A stretch of 64,000 nucleotides of DNA from Candidatus Hadersleviella danica (GCA_016711405.1 JADJSZ010000029.1:1-64000), one strand, 5' to 3'; shown: positions 9,945-18,468, counted from the first letter of the stretch. Translations and numbers: made by a program. The notes: generated by a model not told the origin, from the sequence alone.

Positions 9945-9993
9945 GGTTTGGTTTAGCACAAATAGATATGGGGGGGAACAAATCGGTTGCCAA

Positions 9994-10307
9994 AGCTCAA
10001 AAAATGGCCAAGGAAGCTCAAGGAATGGCCAAGGAAGCTCAAGGAATGGCCAAGGAGCTTAAGGAACGGCCGAAGGAGCTTAAGGAACGGCCGCAGGAGC
10101 TTAAGGAACGGCCGCAGGAGCTTAAGGAACGGCCGAAGGAGCTTAAGGAACGGCCGAAGGAGCTTAAGGAACGACCGAAGGAGCCTTAGGAACGGTTGCA
10201 GGAGTCTTAGGAACGGTTGCAGGAGTCTTAGGAACGGTTGCAGGAGTCTTAGGAACGGTTGCAGGAGTCTTAGGAACGGTTGCAGGAGTCTTAGGAACGG
10301 TTGCAGG
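9994..10307 (+). repeat. 21-bp tandem array 1 (15 units)
   Basis: Fifteen head-to-tail units, all 21 bp except one of 20 bp (10036-10055). Three subtypes are ordered along the array: units 1-3 contain CAAGGAATGGCCAAGG, units 4-9 contain CTTAAGGAACGGCCGAAGG or the GCAGG variant, units 10-15 contain CTTAGGAACGGTTGCAGG. Because 21 is a multiple of three, both strands show long open frames (heptapeptide repeats such as ELKERPK); these have no start context or domain and are treated as artefacts. It lies upstream of the SDR gene; a further 163 bp without a gene follows. Confidence 0.95.
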
Positions 10308-10470
10308 AGTACTTTAAAAAAAAACAAATCAAGCTGTAAGATCAGCAGTGGCTTGAGCAACAAAGCCAATCTGTGCCAAACCGTTGGCAGTTTTCATTTT
10401 TACATTGTCAAACCCTCACAGAATGTTAGCATTGGAGCGTGATAATCGTTAACTACAACTTGGAGGATTT

Positions 10471-11271
10471 ATGGTTGCCCCGACAACGTATGGTCAATGG
10501 GCTTTGATAACAGGCGCAGGACGGCCGCATGGAATTGGTGCTGGTTTTGCCCAGCAGTTGGCCGCGCAAGGCTTTCATTTGGTGCTGGTAGATATTTTGG
10601 CAGAGGAGCTAGAAAAGCGAGCGGCCGAATTGCGCCAAACCTATGGCGTGGAAGTGCGCCCTGTGCCCCTTGATTTGGGGCGACACGACTTTTTGCCCGA
10701 GCTAGAACGCCACACGGCCGACCTTGACCTCGGTTTGCTGGTGTGCAACCACATGTACACGCCCCTCCAGCCCGCCAAGCTATTGGATGAGCCGTTGGAA
10801 ACTCATCTCAAGATTTTAGACATCAATGCCCGCGCCTATTTGCTGTTGGTGCATACCTACGGCCGTTATTTTGTGCAACGCGGCCGTGGCGGCATCATCC
10901 TCGTCTCCTCGGGCGCGGCGTTCCACGGCACAGCTTACACCGCAGGCTATGCCGCCAACAAAGCGTACCAACTTATCTTGGGCGAAAGCCTTTGGTACGA
11001 GCTGAAAGGCACAGGTGTTGAGTTGCTCATCCTCACACCGGGGCTGACCAACACCCACCATGCGGGCATGTCGGGTTATAACCCGCGCATGGTTATGGAA
11101 GTGGAGCCTGTGGTGGCCGAGGCGTTGGCCAATCTTGGCAAAAAGCATTGGGTGGTTCCCGGCCGTCTCAACAAATTCCTTTTCTTCATGCTCGACCATC
11201 TAATGAGCCGCAAGCGGGCCATTGAAACCATCGGCCGTAGTATTATGGGGCGGGGCTTGGGCAAAGAATAG
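10471..11271 (+). CDS. Short-chain dehydrogenase/reductase
   Basis: A 266-residue classical SDR. The cofactor motif TGAGRPHGIG is at residues 14-23, the usual NNAG is replaced by CNHM at about 92-95, the catalytic Ser lies in LVSSG (146-147), and Tyr160-x3-Lys164 sits in GYAANK. Such enzymes interconvert alcohols and ketones with NAD(P)H. The C-terminal part (FFMLDHLMSRKRAIETIG) resembles SDR members acting on lipids or steroids, but the substrate cannot be told. ATG 10471 has an upstream GGAGG about 6 bp away (CTTGGAGGATTT), a strong ribosome-binding site. Seven CGGCCG palindromes lie inside this 801-bp gene. Confidence 0.9.
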   Translation: MVAPTTYGQWALITGAGRPHGIGAGFAQQLAAQGFHLVLVDILAEELEKRAAELRQTYGVEVRPVPLDLGRHDFLPELERHTADLDLGLLVCNHMYTPLQPAKLLDEPLETHLKILDINARAYLLLVHTYGRYFVQRGRGGIILVSSGAAFHGTAYTAGYAANKAYQLILGESLWYELKGTGVELLILTPGLTNTHHAGMSGYNPRMVMEVEPVVAEALANLGKKHWVVPGRLNKFLFFMLDHLMSRKRAIETIGRSIMGRGLGKE

Positions 11272-11316
11272 AGGCGATTTTGGATTTTGGATTGGGGATT
11301 TTGGATTTTGGATTTA

Positions 11317-11853
11317 ATGACCACTAAATTACCATCGCCGACTATTTTAATTACCCCGCGTTTGTTTTTGCGCCCCTTGCAGTGGGGGGATGAAGTGGCC
11401 TTGGAGGGCGTTTTTGGCGATGCCGAGGTGATGCGTTTTGGGGATGGGGTGCAAAATGCGGCGTGGATTAAGGCTTGGTTGGCGAACCAATTGGCCAATG
11501 ATGCCTCGTTGACGGGCATAAGGGTGTGGGGGGTTGTGGAGCAAGAGACGGCCAAGTTCATTGGCTATTGCGGCCTCTTCTTCATGGGCAATGTGAACGG
11601 CCGCGAGGAGGTGGAGATAGGCTACCGCTTGGCACGGCCGTTTTGGGGGCAGGGCTACGCCACCGAAGCGGCCACGGCCGTGCGTGACTACGCCTTCGAC
11701 ACCCTCCATCTCCCCCGCCTCATCGCCCTCATAGACCCCAGCAACGTTGCCTCGATGCGCGTGGCCGAAAAGCTGGGCATGGTGCGCGAAGCCGAAGTGC
11801 TGTTGCCCGGCTATACCCACCCCGATTGGGTTTATGCGCTGTCGGCCGCATAA
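11317..11853 (+). CDS. GNAT-family N-acetyltransferase (RimJ/RimL type)
   Basis: About 178 residues from ATG 11317 (MTTKLPSPTILITPRLFLRP). The RimJ/RimL-like signature is clear: TPRLFLRPLQWGD at the N-terminus, then EIGYRLARPFWGQGYATEA with the acetyl-CoA P-loop (RPFWGQGYA), and NVASMRVAEKLGM near the end. These cytoplasmic enzymes transfer acetyl groups from acetyl-CoA to amines, for example protein N-termini or antibiotics; the acceptor is unknown. An in-frame ATG at 11287 lies inside a GGATTTTGG word repeat (11278-11312), so the later start is preferred. It converges with the histidine kinase gene; the 110-bp gap holds no obvious terminator. Confidence 0.85.
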   Translation: MTTKLPSPTILITPRLFLRPLQWGDEVALEGVFGDAEVMRFGDGVQNAAWIKAWLANQLANDASLTGIRVWGVVEQETAKFIGYCGLFFMGNVNGREEVEIGYRLARPFWGQGYATEAATAVRDYAFDTLHLPRLIALIDPSNVASMRVAEKLGMVREAEVLLPGYTHPDWVYALSAA

Positions 11854-11963
11854 CCTCGAATCGCTTGTAACTGCCTTTTCGGGCGCAAAGGCGGAGAAGG
11901 GTCTGCCAGAGAAAACTCCTGTTCCCTCCTTAGCCCCTGCGTCAGAGGGGTTAGCGGATTCGC

Positions 11964-13322
11964 TCACCCCGCTTGCCCCACGGGCAACACAAAGACGAAG
12001 CGTGTACCGTGGTTGGGGGTGCTTTCCACGCCGATACGGCCGTGGTGTAGCTCCACAATCGCCCGACAAATGGCCAATCCCAGCCCCGAACCGCTGTGCC
12101 GGTTCTGCCGGGCGGGGTCCGCCTTCCAAAACCTGTCGAACACGCGGGCGGCCATGTCGGCCGTCATTCCCACCCCGTTGTCCACCACCGCCACCTCCAC
12201 CCCCTCCGCCACGGCCGCCACCCACACCCCAATTTGCCCGTCGGGGTGCGGCACATAGCGCAAAGCATTGCTGAGTAAGTTGCTGAGGAGTTGTTGCAAG
12301 CGGCCGTAATCCGCCACCACTAAGGGCGTGTCTTCGCGGTGCAAGGTCAGCATCACCCCCTCCGACTCGGCCAAGGGGCGAAACGCCTGCACCACCTGCT
12401 CGGCCAACTCGCCCATGTGCACAGAGCGCAACTCCAGCGGCAATTGCCCCGTCTCGGCCAACGACAGGGTGCGCAAATCGCCAATCAAACGGCCGAGGAG
12501 GAGCGTTTCCTCATGCACAGTGGCCAAGTTCTCGGCCGTGGGTTCAAACACCCCGTCCAACATCCCCTCCAAATGCCCCTGAATAATCGTCAGCGGGGTG
12601 CGCAACTCGTGCGCGGTGTCGGCGAGGAGTTGTTGGCGCTGTTGTTCGGCCGTGGCCAAGGCGGTGGCCATCTGGTTAAAGCTGTGCGCCAATTGTCCCA
12701 GCTCGTCGTGGCTGGTGTGTTGCACGGGGGTGGGCGGCTGGCCAGCGGCAAGCGTGTGCGCGGCGGCCGTGAGCTGGCGCACGGGGCGGCTGAGCCAACT
12801 GGCCACGGCCGTGCCCAAGAGCAACGAGAGCAATAAGGCGGCCAGCACGGCCAGCCACAAGGCGGTGCGGGTGGCGACCAAAAATTGTTCGGCGTGCCCC
12901 GCCATCATGCTGGCCATATTGCCATCGGGAACCAGCAAATAGCCAATTGTTTCGCCCGCCACCACAAGGGGTAGACGGGTGGCGTGGGTGGACATGCTTC
13001 GGCCGTGTCCCATCCCGCCGCTTCCCACACTGGCCACCAGTTGGCCCGCCTTGTCTTCTACCATCAGCCATCCTTGGCCTTGGATACGGCCGTTTTCGAG
13101 GAGGGCTGGCGTATTTTGCCAACTGCCTGTGGCGGCATAGTCGGCCTGCACAGCATCACGCACGGCCGTCCATTGTCCCATCTGTTCTTCCGCCAAAAAA
13201 TGCTGGAAGGCGGTGGTGGTGGTTTGACCGAGCCAAATGGCCACCAGTGCCACAGCGGAAAGGGAGACAAGGAGGAAAGCGGCCGTGAGTTTGACCCACA
13301 AACTGTTGAGAAAGGAAGGCAT
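11964..13322 (-). CDS. Membrane sensor histidine kinase
   Basis: A 452-residue kinase: membrane segment 1 at about 10-32, an extracytoplasmic sensor loop to about 153, membrane segment 2 at about 154-176, HAMP (to about 230), HisKA with the H-box TAHELRTPLT (phospho-acceptor His238), and HATPase with an N-box (LLSNLLSNALRYV), DNGVGM and GSGLGL. The sensor loop has Met/His-rich stretches (SGGMGHGRSMSTH, residues 101-113, and NMASMMAGH, about 135-143), suggesting metal sensing. It follows the response regulator gene by 6 bp, so the two are one operon. The Asp/Met-rich secreted protein upstream is a likely partner or target. Confidence 0.92.
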   Translation of the reverse strand: MPSFLNSLWVKLTAAFLLVSLSAVALVAIWLGQTTTTAFQHFLAEEQMGQWTAVRDAVQADYAATGSWQNTPALLENGRIQGQGWLMVEDKAGQLVASVGSGGMGHGRSMSTHATRLPLVVAGETIGYLLVPDGNMASMMAGHAEQFLVATRTALWLAVLAALLLSLLLGTAVASWLSRPVRQLTAAAHTLAAGQPPTPVQHTSHDELGQLAHSFNQMATALATAEQQRQQLLADTAHELRTPLTIIQGHLEGMLDGVFEPTAENLATVHEETLLLGRLIGDLRTLSLAETGQLPLELRSVHMGELAEQVVQAFRPLAESEGVMLTLHREDTPLVVADYGRLQQLLSNLLSNALRYVPHPDGQIGVWVAAVAEGVEVAVVDNGVGMTADMAARVFDRFWKADPARQNRHSGSGLGLAICRAIVELHHGRIGVESTPNHGTRFVFVLPVGQAG

Positions 13323-13328
13323 AATAGG

Positions 13329-14021
13329 TTAAGCGACTAAACGATAACCGACACGGAAAACGGTTTGGATGTAACGGGGTTGGCTGGGGTCGGCTTCTAT
13401 CTTCTTGCGCAGGTTTTTGATATGGACATCCACTGTCCGTTCATAGCCATCATAGGCAAATCCCCCTTGGGCGTGCTCCAGCAAATCCAATCTACTAAAG
13501 GCGCGGCCGGGATGTTTCATCAGCAGAGCCAAAATATCGAATTCCATACGAGTTAAATCCACAGAATTACCCGCTACTGTCAGCCGAAAGGCTGTTTCAT
13601 CGAGTTCTAAATCGCCCACACGGAGCGGGAGGGGAACGGCCGTGGCTTGTCCGGCGGGTTCTGCACGGCGCAACACAGCTTTCACCCGTGCCACAAGCTC
13701 CCGTGGGCTAAATGGTTTGGTGATATAGTCGTCGGCTCCCATTTCCAGCCCCACAATGCGATCTACATCGTCTATGCGGGCGGTGAGCATAATAATGGGG
13801 GTGTTGCGCTCTTGCCGATGGTGACGCATAAAGCCCCAGCCATCTAGCTCGGGCATCATCAGGTCTAGCACAATCAGGTCGGGCAGTTGTTCGCGGGCTA
13901 CGAGAAGGGCTTCACGGCCGTTAGCGGCCGTGGCCACTTGGTAGCCCTCTTTTTCCAAATAGCCCCGCACCATCTGCACAATTTTGGGTTCGTCATCTAC
14001 AACAAGGATGCGCTTAGTCAT
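13329..14021 (-). CDS. OmpR/PhoB-family response regulator
   Basis: A 230-residue two-domain regulator. The receiver domain has the acidic pair VVDDE (residues 7-11), phospho-acceptor Asp53 in LIVLDLMMPELDG, and the conserved Lys in ITKPFSPREL. The C-terminal winged helix carries the typical LTRMEFDILALLMKHPGRAFSR and ERTVDVHIKNLRKKIE segments. It should be phosphorylated by the kinase encoded 6 bp downstream and bind DNA as a dimer. The gene starts just after a stable hairpin (14053-14111) separating it from the secreted repeat-protein gene. Confidence 0.93.
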   Translation of the reverse strand: MTKRILVVDDEPKIVQMVRGYLEKEGYQVATAANGREALLVAREQLPDLIVLDLMMPELDGWGFMRHHRQERNTPIIMLTARIDDVDRIVGLEMGADDYITKPFSPRELVARVKAVLRRAEPAGQATAVPLPLRVGDLELDETAFRLTVAGNSVDLTRMEFDILALLMKHPGRAFSRLDLLEHAQGGFAYDGYERTVDVHIKNLRKKIEADPSQPRYIQTVFRVGYRLVA

Positions 14022-14052
14022 AAGAAGGAGTGTAAAGGGGAAACAGCGATAA

Positions 14053-14111
14053 AGATAGAGATAGAGGGGAACACAGTTGGTTGGTCTACCGTGTTTCCTC
14101 TATCTCTATCT
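14053..14111. repeat. Word-repeat hairpin (AGATAGAG family)
   Basis: Left arm 14053-14074 (AGATAGAGATAGAGG-GGAACAC) pairs with right arm 14091-14111 (GTGTTTCCTCTATCTCTATC) over about 20 bp. It lies between the secreted repeat protein (upstream on the minus strand) and the response regulator, so it could attenuate read-through. Similar words occur at 55870-55900, 56041-56066 and 57411-57497. Confidence 0.7.
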
Positions 14112-14140
14112 CTACCCTCTATCTATTCGTTTGTCAGCTT

Positions 14141-14866
14141 CTATTCGGTGGGGGTGGTGGGCATGTTATCGCAGACACCGTCGCCATCTTCATCAATGAA
14201 CTGTTGACCTTGGCCCATTTGGCCTTGGTGTTGGCCACGCATTTGCCCTTGTCCCATTTGGCCTTCGCCGCAGTTGTCACAAACACCGTCGCCATCTTCG
14301 TCTACAAAGTTCGCACCCATTTGGCCTTGGTGTTGGCCCATCATTTGGCCGCGCATCTGCCCTTGGTGCATTTGGCCGTCGGCGCAGTTGTCACAAACAC
14401 CATCGCCATCTTCGTCTACAAAGTTTGCACCCATTTGGCCTTGGTGTTGGCCCATCATGCGGCCTTCGCCACAGTTATCACAAACACCGTCGCCGTCTTC
14501 GTCTACAAAGTTGGCGGCCATCTCGGCTTGGTGCATTTGCATCATTTGCCCTTGGCCCATCATTTGGCCGTCAGCGCAGTTGTCACAAACACCGTCGCCA
14601 TCTTCATCTACAAAGTTGGCGGCCATGTTGGCTTGGTGCATTTGCATCATTTGCCCTTGGCCCATCATTTGGCCTTCGGCACAGTTGTCACAGACACCGT
14701 CGCCGTCTTCATCTACAAAGTCGCCGCTTTGGTTGATAACAGGGGCGATCCCGTTCATCATCAGCGCATGGGGCATGTTGGATTGGGCGTAGGTTACGGC
14801 CGTGAAGCCGATAGCAAAGAGGGCTGTCAGGGCGATTAGCCATCCAAAAATTCGTTTGGTAGTCAT
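14141..14866 (-). CDS. Secreted Met/Gln/His-rich protein with six DEDGDGVCDN repeats
   Basis: A 241-residue protein with a signal peptide (MTTKRIFGWLIALTALFAIG...YAQ). Six copies of F(V/I)DEDGDGVCDN follow, the first five continuing CxxC (CDNC). DxDxDG is the calcium-binding loop of EF-hand, dockerin and thrombospondin type 3 repeats. Between repeats lie Met-rich linkers (GQMMGQGQMMQMHQ) of the kind that bind copper or other soft metals. The mature protein should be exported and metal-binding. It is encoded just upstream of, and in the same orientation as, the two-component system whose sensor loop is also Met/His-rich. A role in metal buffering or as an inducible periplasmic partner is an inference. 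Start ATG at 14864-14866 with GGAG upstream. Confidence 0.85.
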   Translation of the reverse strand: MTTKRIFGWLIALTALFAIGFTAVTYAQSNMPHALMMNGIAPVINQSGDFVDEDGDGVCDNCAEGQMMGQGQMMQMHQANMAANFVDEDGDGVCDNCADGQMMGQGQMMQMHQAEMAANFVDEDGDGVCDNCGEGRMMGQHQGQMGANFVDEDGDGVCDNCADGQMHQGQMRGQMMGQHQGQMGANFVDEDGDGVCDNCGEGQMGQGQMRGQHQGQMGQGQQFIDEDGDGVCDNMPTTPTE

Positions 14867-15017
14867 GGTTTTACTCCGTTTGGTCTATCACTCAGATGAG
14901 TGGGTTGATTAAGTTGTCTGTAGATTACAACGGAGCTATGAAGAAGTTGTGAAGTGGCTATAGGGGATTTGTAAAAGCGCATCCCTTCAACCACGCCATG
15001 TCCATGACCAGTGCGCT

Positions 15018-15443
15018 TTATGTTTCGCTTTTCTCGCGTGCCAAACTTTTCATATAAGCCAAAATGGCGCTCATCCCATTGAGCCGTTGACCCGTAATGA
15101 CCTGCTGTAGCCCCATCTCTAAATAGAATTCGCCTGGCACGGCCAGCACTTCCGCAGGCGTAAGGCCGTTGAGTGCTTGGTGCAAAATGCCGCCGTAGCC
15201 GCGCACGGTGGGGGATTCGCGGGGGATGTCGAAATGGTAGATTATGCGGCCGTGTTCGAGTTCGGCCGCGATGAAGACTGGCGACATGCACTCATGCACT
15301 TGCCCCATTTGGGCATGGTCATTCACCAGCCACTCAGGCAAATCGGGCAGGGCTTCGGCAAATTCCAGCAAGTACATGAGCTTTTCCTGCCCCACACATA
15401 CTTGGAAGTTCTCAATGATTTCTTGTAGTTTTTCAGGCATCAT
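15018..15443 (-). CDS. sufE: SufE-family Fe-S cluster sulfur acceptor
   Basis: A 141-residue protein beginning MMPEKLQEIIENFQ, with the SufE fold: KLMYLLEFAEALPDLP, then the active-site loop VHECMSPVFI with the acceptor Cys at about residue 52, and VRGYGGILHQALNGLTPAEV. SufE accepts sulfane sulfur from the SufS cysteine desulfurase and passes it to the SufBCD scaffold in the cytoplasm. No sufS or sufBCD is in the window, so the gene stands alone. The C-terminal part (GLQQVITGQRLNGMSAILAYMK) is the conserved helix pair. Length is typical. Confidence 0.9.
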   Translation of the reverse strand: MMPEKLQEIIENFQVCVGQEKLMYLLEFAEALPDLPEWLVNDHAQMGQVHECMSPVFIAAELEHGRIIYHFDIPRESPTVRGYGGILHQALNGLTPAEVLAVPGEFYLEMGLQQVITGQRLNGMSAILAYMKSLAREKSET

Positions 15444-15772
15444 AGTTGTTTATGGTGATTTACTGATGTGGATTTATACACCCAACGAGTCAAAACTGGT
15501 AATTAACACCAGTCGAAGAAATGCTCAAATGGGCATGGTTCATGGCTCTCGGAAGAGCATCTTGACAAATTTGACTGCAGGGGGAACTTGGGACGCTAAA
15601 ATCCCAGTCCCCAGTCCAAACCGAAATGAACCATACAGATCTTCAAACACAATTCGCTTATTTCTCTCTTTTTGCACCCTTCTGCGCAACCGAATCTCCA
15701 ATGGCACGTAATGCAGGCTAGAATCAAATGAAAACTTGCACCCTGAGTGCCTAGCAATTGGAGAGAATTATC
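15444..15772. other. Intergenic region between sufE and pspC-like gene
   Basis: About 330 bp without a coding signal. A CTAGAAT box at about 15718-15724 could be a -10 element for the PspC-domain gene, but no good -35 is seen at 17 bp. The only other notable element is a TTGACA at about 15562. Confidence 0.3.
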
Positions 15773-16018
15773 ATGACCCAAAAATTAACCCGTTCGTCTG
15801 ACAAAATGATTTCTGGTGTGGCCGCTGGCTTTGCCAACTATGTCGGTATAGACCCCGTCATCGCCCGTTTGGTCTTTGCCCTGCTCATCCTCAGCAACCC
15901 GCCCCTCGGTGTGGTCGTCTACATCATCTTGGCCATTGTCATGCCCACTGGCGAAGACCCCGTAAAAGCGAGTGCCAACCCGTTCAGCGAGGAAGAGATT
16001 ATTGTGCAAGATATGTAG
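15773..16018 (+). CDS. PspC-domain membrane protein
   Basis: A protein of 81 residues from ATG 15773, preceded by GGAGAG 8 bp upstream. It reads MTQKLTRSSDKMISGVAAGFANYVGIDPVIARLVFALL, the standard PspC domain: an R-x-x-x-D-K-M-I-x-G-V-x-x-G-x-A-x-Y signature, then one membrane hairpin (LVFALLILSNPPLGVVVYIILAI) and a short acidic tail. PspC proteins sit in the inner membrane and in some bacteria sense envelope stress. No pspA is nearby. A strong bidirectional-looking terminator follows. Confidence 0.9.
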   Translation: MTQKLTRSSDKMISGVAAGFANYVGIDPVIARLVFALLILSNPPLGVVVYIILAIVMPTGEDPVKASANPFSEEEIIVQDM

Positions 16019-16046
16019 TGGCGCGGCTCACTCCCCCATTATTTAG

Positions 16047-16090
16047 AAGTGGGTGGCACTGGTTTTTAACCAATGCCACCCACTTTTTTT
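16047..16090 (+). terminator. Rho-independent terminator after pspC-like gene
   Basis: A long stem (AAGTGGGTGGCA-x-TGGTT / AACCA-x-TGCCACCCACTT, 17 paired bases with one mismatch, TTT loop) followed by a run of T. It overlaps the 3' end of the convergent haemoglobin gene. Confidence 0.92.
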
Positions 16091-16517
16091 ATTCTGTGTT
16101 GACCATCCAGCCCGAGAAAACGTGCAGGAAGTTGCGAAACCCCTCTAAATGATGGGCGGGGAAGTTGTAGTTGGCCACGGCCGACTCCAGCACCTTGTCG
16201 AAACAGCGCAACCACTCCACCCGCGCCACCTCGTCAATGACAAAGGGCATGTGGCGGGCGCGAAGGGCTGGCGAGCCATAGCGTTGGTGGTAAAGCGGCG
16301 GGCCACCCAACAAACCCACGAAAAACGCGGCCGATTTTTCAGAAGCCCGCACCAAATCTTTGCCAAACATCTCGGCAATTTCTGATTGGCCTAGCTCCAT
16401 GTAAAAATCTTCTATCAGGCGGAAAATGTTCGCCTCGCCCATGAGGGCATAAATTTCAGGGCTGGGCGGCACCACTTGGGGCGGCCCGCCAAAGGGAATG
16501 TGGATGGGACGAGACAT
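16089..16517 (-). CDS. Group II truncated haemoglobin
   Basis: A 142-residue 2-on-2 globin. The helix B region IEDFYMELGQSE has the distal Tyr, the FFVGLLGGPPLYHQRYGSP segment is typical of group II, the proximal His is in LRARHMPFVID, and Trp at G8 is in EWLRCFDKVLE. These haem proteins bind O2, NO or peroxide and are linked to oxidative or nitrosative stress. The N-terminus (MSRPIHIPFGGPPQV) is a short extension. It is followed upstream on the same strand by YgfZ with a short gap filled by GGAATG words. Confidence 0.9.
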   Translation of the reverse strand: MSRPIHIPFGGPPQVVPPSPEIYALMGEANIFRLIEDFYMELGQSEIAEMFGKDLVRASEKSAAFFVGLLGGPPLYHQRYGSPALRARHMPFVIDEVARVEWLRCFDKVLESAVANYNFPAHHLEGFRNFLHVFSGWMVNTE

Positions 16518-16559
16518 AGGAAAAAATGCGGAATGCGGAATTGGGAATGCGGAATGGGG

Positions 16560-17466
16560 CTATTTGATAATTGCTAATTGCTCATTGTTTATTGTAACAG
16601 TTCCATTGAGGGCGGCCGTTTTGACGTAGCCCAAGGCGAGGTGGCCCAGCGGCTGAGGTGAGGCGACCAGCGGGGCGGCCGTCGGCCGTTAATTCGCCCC
16701 CCACATACTCATCGAGCGGCACGGCCGCTTGCAAGCGCACCAACTGCTTCGCTATCTGCCCTCGGCTATCCATGCGGGCAATAATCTCTTGCCCAATGTA
16801 ACACCCCTTGTTAAACGACACATCCGCCCACAAATTCGCCTCCAGCGGAATGTAATCGGCCGTGATTTCGCGGCCGAACAAGGGCAACCCAGCGGCAATG
16901 CGCTCCCGCTCAAACGTCGCTTCGTCTATGGCGATGGCTCCCGCCTCGGTGAGAGCGGCTTGCACGGCCGCCACCCCGCTGGGGGGCACGCACACAAAAT
17001 AGCCCTCCCCGCCCACGGGGTCGGTGCGGTGCAGGGTGAGCGATTGCCCCGCGATGGTGGCAGGTTGCCAATGGTGAAGCGGCAAATCGGCGGCCGTTTC
17101 CGCCCCCACATGGCGCAGGGTTTCGGCCGCGCCTTCCCCATACAGGGCAAGGATGGCGTGTTCGGCCGTGACATCCCGCATGCGAAAATCATCCTGAAAA
17201 AAGACATAGCGCATGAGGTAGCGGATGATATTGGGCGCGTTGCCCGCCCCTGTAAACACCAACACTTCGTCCGCTTCGGCATAGAGGAGGAGGCGGTCTA
17301 TCATGCGGCCGATGTCGGTCGTCAGAATCGTGGCCGTGCCTTGGCCAACTTGCAATTGCTTCACCTTTTGGGTGGACATGCGTTCAATTAAATCCAGCCG
17401 GGTTGCTCCCGCAAGGCGGGCCACGCCTAGCGGGCGGAGAATAAAGAAGGGTGTGGACATACTCAT
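16560..17466 (-). CDS. ygfZ: YgfZ/GcvT-like folate-binding protein (C-terminal frameshift)
   Basis: Starts MSMSTPFFILRPLGVARLAG. The YgfZ signature KGCYIGQEIIARMDSRGQ is near residues 230-247, with YLMRYVFFQDDFRMRDVT in the folate-binding part. YgfZ helps Fe-S cluster enzyme maturation using folate and is related to the aminomethyltransferase GcvT. The uncorrected frame ends at 16582 with a nonsense tail. A one-base shift within the CGGCCGACGGCCGCCCC stretch near 16680-16700 restores ASPQPLGHLALGYVKTAAL and a stop at 16560-16562, the expected C-terminal beta domain. The frameshift is probably an error, since the downstream sequence is well conserved. SufE nearby fits an Fe-S theme. Confidence 0.85.
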
Positions 17467-17543
17467 ACCAGTTTAGGGCTTTGCTCTTTTGTTCTTTTGC
17501 CCTTTTGCAATAATGCCTTTTAGGTGGCACTCCGCTCTAGGAA

Positions 17544-17584
17544 CAAAAAAGCGGATGGTTAGCCAATTAGGCTAGACCATCCGC
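17544..17584 (-). terminator. Rho-independent terminator for membrane protein gene
   Basis: GCGGATGGT-TAGCC / GGCTA-ACCATCCGC (14 bp, one bulged G, loop AATTA) with six T on the minus strand immediately after. It lies 38 bp downstream of the stop codon of 17623-18468. Confidence 0.9.
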
Positions 17585-17622
17585 CGTGGAATTGCATAAG
17601 AGCAACTTAACTGAGCGCGGTT

Positions 17623-18468
17623 TTACGAAGTGAGGGGCAAAATGATGTTTTCTTGCCACCACGCCCCATCCAAGAAGGGGAATGGGTCTTGGCCGTTGAT
17701 GACGGCGAACATGAAGCCCATCCCCAACCCAACGACGATGGCCCCCGAGAGGATGACCCAAATGGTTGACCAAGGGGTACGGTTGTAGTCGGTTTTGTCC
17801 ACTTCAAAGACGTTGGACGGCCGTACCAAGTAAAACGTCACCGCAAAAGTGGCCACGGCAAACACATTGCCGAAAAGCTGTTGCGCCCCGTGGGAGATGT
17901 TCGCCCCCACCACTGTGCCGAAGAAGAAAGCCAAGGCGGTGGCCACCAATGCCGTACTCAGGGCAGACCAACGTGGCATCACGCCCGATGGCTTGGGGTT
18001 GGGCGGCGCGATTTTGTTTTTCTCGCGGAAGTACTCTTGTTGCCCCTTCTCCATGTTGTTGACAGCCTTGATGTAATCTTGGTCTTCTTTGACACGGGTC
18101 ATGGTGCGGTCGGCCGCACGAGTGATGAACATGAGCAACAAGCCGACAGCGATGATTCCACCAAAGGCGACAACCGCCAGAATAGCCAAAATGGTGAACG
18201 GATTGTAGGCTCCGCCATTTAGCTCCTCAATGGCAGGAACCTCGAAGAAATAATCGGGAGCCAGTGAGGGGAAGAGACCTTCCAAATCTAAGACAACATC
18301 CTCGACGGGTTCGGCGGGGATGTTAACGGCCGTGCCTGCTGGCCTGCCCGTTTCGCCACCGCTCATCAAGCCGCCCGAAATAGTGCGCCATGTAATTGTC
18401 AGAATCGCGCTGAGAACAATCAACCCGATAATAATAAGTGGCGTTTGCCATGCTTTGCCTTTGCTCAT
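17623..18468 (-). CDS. Integral membrane protein of unknown function
   Basis: A 281-residue protein. It has an N-terminal membrane segment (TPLIIIGLIVLSAILTITW), a 60-residue outside loop, a second segment (PFTILAILAVVAFGGIIAVGLLLMF in parts), a charged cytoplasmic stretch (RTMTRVKEDQDYIKAVNNMEKGQQ), and three more segments from about residue 165 on (ALSTALVATALAFFFGTVVG, NVFAVATFAVTFYLV, STIWVILSGAIVVGLGMGF). I do not recognise a family. Proteins of this shape accompany respiratory oxidase genes in some Chloroflexota, but no oxidase genes are here. It is followed by a strong terminator and preceded by its own spacing, so it is monocistronic. Confidence 0.75.
   Translation of the reverse strand: MSKGKAWQTPLIIIGLIVLSAILTITWRTISGGLMSGGETGRPAGTAVNIPAEPVEDVVLDLEGLFPSLAPDYFFEVPAIEELNGGAYNPFTILAILAVVAFGGIIAVGLLLMFITRAADRTMTRVKEDQDYIKAVNNMEKGQQEYFREKNKIAPPNPKPSGVMPRWSALSTALVATALAFFFGTVVGANISHGAQQLFGNVFAVATFAVTFYLVRPSNVFEVDKTDYNRTPWSTIWVILSGAIVVGLGMGFMFAVINGQDPFPFLDGAWWQENIILPLTS

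Noticed and set aside
9994..10307. CRISPR array
   Set aside because: Units are directly adjacent with no spacers, and there are no cas genes in the window.
9953..10442. Long overlapping open frames on both strands across array 1 (138 and 151 codons)
   Set aside because: 21 bp is seven codons, so a unit without stops keeps all frames open; the heptapeptide repeats have no start context, domain or codon bias.
11347..12225. 292-codon minus-strand frame rich in Gly at its start
   Set aside because: Antisense to the GNAT gene and overlapping the kinase; composition typical of a shadow frame.
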